Source: CAUZWH01 sp965247665 (GTDB taxonomy: Bacteria; Pseudomonadota; Alphaproteobacteria; SHVV01). Taken from it: 64,000 nt of DNA. The position numbers were made by a program, and so were the translations under genes. Below are positions 61,544-64,000 of this stretch, piece after piece (position 1 is the first letter of the stretch; every line of letters begins with the position of its first letter). Location: assembly GCA_965247665.1 (NCBI GenBank), contig CBDFHH010000002.1:496001-560000 (forward strand), read 5' to 3'. Under the pieces are notes generated by a model. It was not told the origin of the DNA and ran no database searches. It saw only the letters and a list, made by a program, of their open reading frames with translations.

Positions 61544-62611
61544 ATGCGACCACAACTGATCAACGACGCCAAGCTCGGCAACCTGTTCCGTCAGGAGTTC
61601 GAGCTGTGCAACGTGAAAGAGGGCGAAACGATCGTGCTGCTTGGCGATCTGTCGACCCGCCGCAACTATGTCGAGGCTTCGTTCGCCGCGGCCTCCGACC
61701 TGGGCGCCAACGTCTATGAAATGTGCGTCAACCAGGTGCCGAGTTGGCATCGGGTCGGAGTCGAGACCGTCGGCGCCTGCAAAGGAACGGTCGAAGCGCT
61801 CAAGGCAGCCGACATGCTGGTGGCGCTGCACATCCCGTTATTCACCAAATGGATGAAGGGCGTACGCGCCAGCGGTACGCGCGTATTGATGGTCATCGAT
61901 CATCCCGACGATCTACAGCAGCTGATGGCGCCGCCCGGGCTCAAGGATGCGGTGATCCACGCTGGCAAACGCCTCGAGCAGACCAAGACCATGCGCATCG
62001 TCAGCGAAGCCGGCACGGACCTTTCGGTCGAGACCGGCGAGTATCCGACAATGATCCAATACGGCTTCGCCGACGAACCCGGCCGCTTCGACCACTGGGG
62101 CGGCGGGCACGTCCACACCTTTCCCAACGAGGGCACGGCCAACGGCACCGTCGTCATCCAACCCGGCGACCTCGTGGTGCTGCCGTACAACCGCTACGTC
62201 ACCGACGAGGTGCGGATCGCGGTGCGCGACGGTTTCATCCGCAAAATCGAGGGCGGCCTCGACGCCAAGCTCATGAACAACTGGCTCGACGGCAACAAAG
62301 CGCACGAGGACGATAGGGACGGCCACGCCATTTCACATCTCGGCTGGGGCCTCAATCCGCAGGCGCGGTGGGACAATATGGCGCTGTGGGGCGATGACCC
62401 CGACCGCACCAATGCCACCGCCCGCACCTTCCCCGGCAATTTCCTGTTCTCGACCGGGCCCAATTCGGAGGGCGGCGGCAAGCGCTCCACCACCGGCCAC
62501 TACGACGTGCCGATGCGCGACTGCACGGTGATGCTCGATAACGACGTGATCATCGACAAGGGCGTTTTCGTCGACGAAGAGATGATCGTCGAGCCGGTTC
62601 AGCGGATCTAG
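61544..62611 (+). CDS. nicX: 2,5-dihydroxypyridine 5,6-dioxygenase-like (NicX/M29-like fold)
   Basis: A 355-residue protein close in length and motif layout to NicX, the iron dioxygenase that opens 2,5-dihydroxypyridine in nicotinate degradation to give N-formylmaleamate. E178 (FADEPGRFDHWGGG), H319 and D321 (GHYDVPMRDC) sit where NicX has its iron ligands, as far as I can align by eye. The fold is shared with M29 aminopeptidases, so a different substrate is possible. Downstream genes encode parts of a molybdenum hydroxylase, the enzyme class that makes hydroxypyridines, which supports the assignment. It follows the palindromic promoter region. Confidence 0.75.
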   Translation: MRPQLINDAKLGNLFRQEFELCNVKEGETIVLLGDLSTRRNYVEASFAAASDLGANVYEMCVNQVPSWHRVGVETVGACKGTVEALKAADMLVALHIPLFTKWMKGVRASGTRVLMVIDHPDDLQQLMAPPGLKDAVIHAGKRLEQTKTMRIVSEAGTDLSVETGEYPTMIQYGFADEPGRFDHWGGGHVHTFPNEGTANGTVVIQPGDLVVLPYNRYVTDEVRIAVRDGFIRKIEGGLDAKLMNNWLDGNKAHEDDRDGHAISHLGWGLNPQARWDNMALWGDDPDRTNATARTFPGNFLFSTGPNSEGGGKRSTTGHYDVPMRDCTVMLDNDVIIDKGVFVDEEMIVEPVQRI

Positions 62612-62777
62612 TCCGTCGCAAACAGGCCAGGCCCATGGCGCTTGGCGGAAAAGGGCACTTGGCGGAAAAGGGCACTTGGCGGGTGCGAGCGCGAAATAAT
62701 CCGTGTCGGCTGGCGAGAACGAGGTGGTTGCGGGTGACCGCTTGGCCCGGTCGGTTGCGCGTTGTATTTCTTGGGCG

Positions 62778-63296
62778 ATGAAAATCGATGCAACCTTCGC
62801 CGTCGCAGCGCCGATCCAGCGCGTGTGGCAGTTCATCACCGACCCCGAGCAGGTCGCGGCCTGCGTGCCCGGCTGCCAGAGTTACGAGGTGCTGGGGCCC
62901 AGGAAGTACAAGGCCAGCGTCAAAGTCGCGGTCGGTCCCATCAAGACCACGTTCAACGTCACCGTAGAGCTAACGAATGAGCAGGCGCCGACCTTCCTCG
63001 CCTCGACCACACGCGGCGAGGAAGGCAGCAAGGCCAGCACGCTAACCGCGCAGAACGAGCTTCTATTGGCGTCCGGCGCCGACGGCATGACCGATGTTTC
63101 CTATTCCTCGGAAATCTCCCTGGTCGGGCGGCTCGGCAAGTTCGGCCTCGGGATGATGAAGAAGAAGGCCAAGAAGCTCGGCGAGGAGTTTGCCGAGGAA
63201 TTCCGCGCCCGCGTCGAAGCGAACGGCGCGGCCGACAATGATTCGGCCATGGTAGGGGAGACGCAGCATGAGGTTCCATCAACCGGAAACGGTTGA
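62778..63296 (+). CDS. CoxG-family SRPBCC protein
   Basis: A 172-residue protein of the CoxG (carbon monoxide dehydrogenase subunit G) family. Start at MKIDATFAVAAPIQRVW; an upstream extension in the same frame lacks a ribosome site. Signature text: ITDPEQVAACVPGCQSYEVL, YKASVKVAVGPIKTTFNV, and a C-terminal helix with MMKKKAKKLGEEFAEEFRAR. The C-terminal basic helix could anchor it to the membrane. Family members help assemble or locate molybdenum hydroxylases. The last 29 bases overlap the flavoprotein gene. Confidence 0.85.
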   Translation: MKIDATFAVAAPIQRVWQFITDPEQVAACVPGCQSYEVLGPRKYKASVKVAVGPIKTTFNVTVELTNEQAPTFLASTTRGEEGSKASTLTAQNELLLASGADGMTDVSYSSEISLVGRLGKFGLGMMKKKAKKLGEEFAEEFRARVEANGAADNDSAMVGETQHEVPSTGNG

Positions 63297-64000
63297 CGAC
63301 GCGGTAAGGCTGCTGGCCGACGACGAGGATGCGCGCTGCGTCGCCGGCGGCGCGTCGCTGGTAGCGATGATGAACACCGACCTGGTCGTACCGAGCGCGT
63401 TGGTGTCCTTGCGCGACATCACCGAATTGCGGCCGATCGAACGCAACGACGACGGCAGCGTGCGCATCGGCGCGATGGCGCGGCACAAGGCGGTTGCCGG
63501 CTTCGACGGTTTCGACCCCGGCCAGATGGTCGTTGCCGAGGCGGCGCGGGTAATCGGCCATCCGGCAATCCGCAATATGGGGACGATCGGCGGTTCGATC
63601 AGCCATGGCGATGCCGCGGCCGACTATCCCGCGACCCTGGTCGCGGCCGACGCCACCATCGAGATCGCCGGCGCCGAGGCGCGGCGCGAGGTCGGCGCGG
63701 CGGACTTCTTCGTCGACTATCTCGAAACCGCTCTCGAGCCCGGCGAGCTCGTGGTCGGCGTACGCCTGCCGGCGGCGGCCGACGCGGCCGGCGCCTACGC
63801 CAAGTTCGTGCGTGTCGAAGGCGATTTCGCGACCGTGTCGGCAGCCGCGATTGTGACAATGGACGGCGATGCCTGCCGCGATATTCGCCTGGCGGTCGGA
63901 GCTTGCGCCGCCACGCCGGTACGGGTTGCCGCCGCGGAAGATCAGCTCAAGGGCACCGAGCTGAACGATGAGGATATCGACCGGGCGGCGGCACCGATCG
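63268..64000 (+). CDS. Molybdenum hydroxylase FAD-binding medium subunit (CoxM/CutM-like), 3' end outside window
   Basis: The first ~244 residues are present and the frame is open to the window edge. Start ATG after AGGGGAG. FAD-binding signatures CVAGGASLVAMMNTDL (~24-39) and NMGTIGGSISHGDAAADYP (~109-127) define the medium subunit of the xanthine dehydrogenase/CO dehydrogenase family. It passes electrons from the iron-sulfur subunit to an acceptor. The small (2Fe-2S) and large (Mo) subunits are expected just downstream. Substrates could be CO, nicotinate or another N-heterocycle; context favours a heterocycle. Confidence 0.88.
   Translation, partial: MRFHQPETVDDAVRLLADDEDARCVAGGASLVAMMNTDLVVPSALVSLRDITELRPIERNDDGSVRIGAMARHKAVAGFDGFDPGQMVVAEAARVIGHPAIRNMGTIGGSISHGDAAADYPATLVAADATIEIAGAEARREVGAADFFVDYLETALEPGELVVGVRLPAAADAAGAYAKFVRVEGDFATVSAAAIVTMDGDACRDIRLAVGACAATPVRVAAAEDQLKGTELNDEDIDRAAAPI

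Noticed and set aside
1..64000. CRISPR arrays, tRNA or rRNA genes, insertion sequences, prophage
   Set aside because: No evenly spaced repeats, cloverleaf-like sequences, transposase genes or terminal inverted repeats were found by reading both strands.

Overview
The window is high-GC DNA with tightly packed genes, many four-base stop/start overlaps and strong AGGAGG-type ribosome sites. The gene set fits an aerobic, heterotrophic member of the Alphaproteobacteria: a btuB-btuF-btuC-btuD-tonB set behind a cobalamin riboswitch, an OmpR/HtrA stress module, acyl-CoA dehydrogenases, carbon monoxide dehydrogenase-type flavoprotein genes and several Rieske oxygenases. This assignment comes from gene content only. 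No rRNA, tRNA, CRISPR array, insertion sequence or prophage was seen.

Layout. Bases 1-8700 carry a catabolic block: the end of a TauD-type dioxygenase, a protein resembling 4,5-dihydroxyphthalate decarboxylase, two tandem phthalate-oxygenase-like Rieske proteins, an HMG-CoA-synthase-like protein fused to a DUF35 domain, a thiolase and an F420-type LLM oxidoreductase. Bases 8748-12836 hold a small membrane protein and a two-component system next to a DegP/HtrA protease, with tandem 11-bp repeats between kinase and protease. Bases 13204-20332 hold a VOC protein, a third Rieske protein, two SDRs, an acyl-CoA dehydrogenase, a fumarylacetoacetase-family hydrolase, a DM13 protein and a lipoprotein hydrolase. 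Bases 20928-26113 carry acyl-CoA metabolism (hydratase 2, hydroxyacyl-CoA dehydrogenase-like SDR, an orphan E1-alpha, a second acyl-CoA dehydrogenase) and a heme-oxygenase-fold enzyme. Bases 26248-33522 contain two methyltransferases, a HAD hydrolase and a fused CydD/CydC-like exporter.

Bases 33629-38072 form a likely nitrogen-heterocycle module: LivK-type binding protein, HbpS/GlcG protein, ATZ/TRZ-type amidohydrolase and a cyanuric acid hydrolase/barbiturase-family enzyme. After a DNA glycosylase, a fourth Rieske protein and a small NTPase comes the cobalamin uptake operon (41020-47841, minus strand), whose last gene is an unrecognised protein. Bases 48393-56594 hold tandem alpha/beta hydrolases, another amidohydrolase and a three-gene hydantoinase/acetone-carboxylase-like set. 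Bases 56866-64000 hold an ornithine-cyclodeaminase-like protein, an amidohydrolase-2 protein, an isochorismatase-type amidase, a frameshifted TetR gene with its operator still visible, a 2,5-dihydroxypyridine dioxygenase-like enzyme and the start of a molybdenum hydroxylase operon.

Read as a whole, the window is a catabolic island built for opening aromatic and N-heteroaromatic rings and passing the pieces to acyl-CoA metabolism. Several remnants (7273-7488, 26948-27230, 38890-39190, 60761-61392) show that genes here have been lost recently. Functions are assigned from motifs and family resemblance read by eye; substrates are inference.
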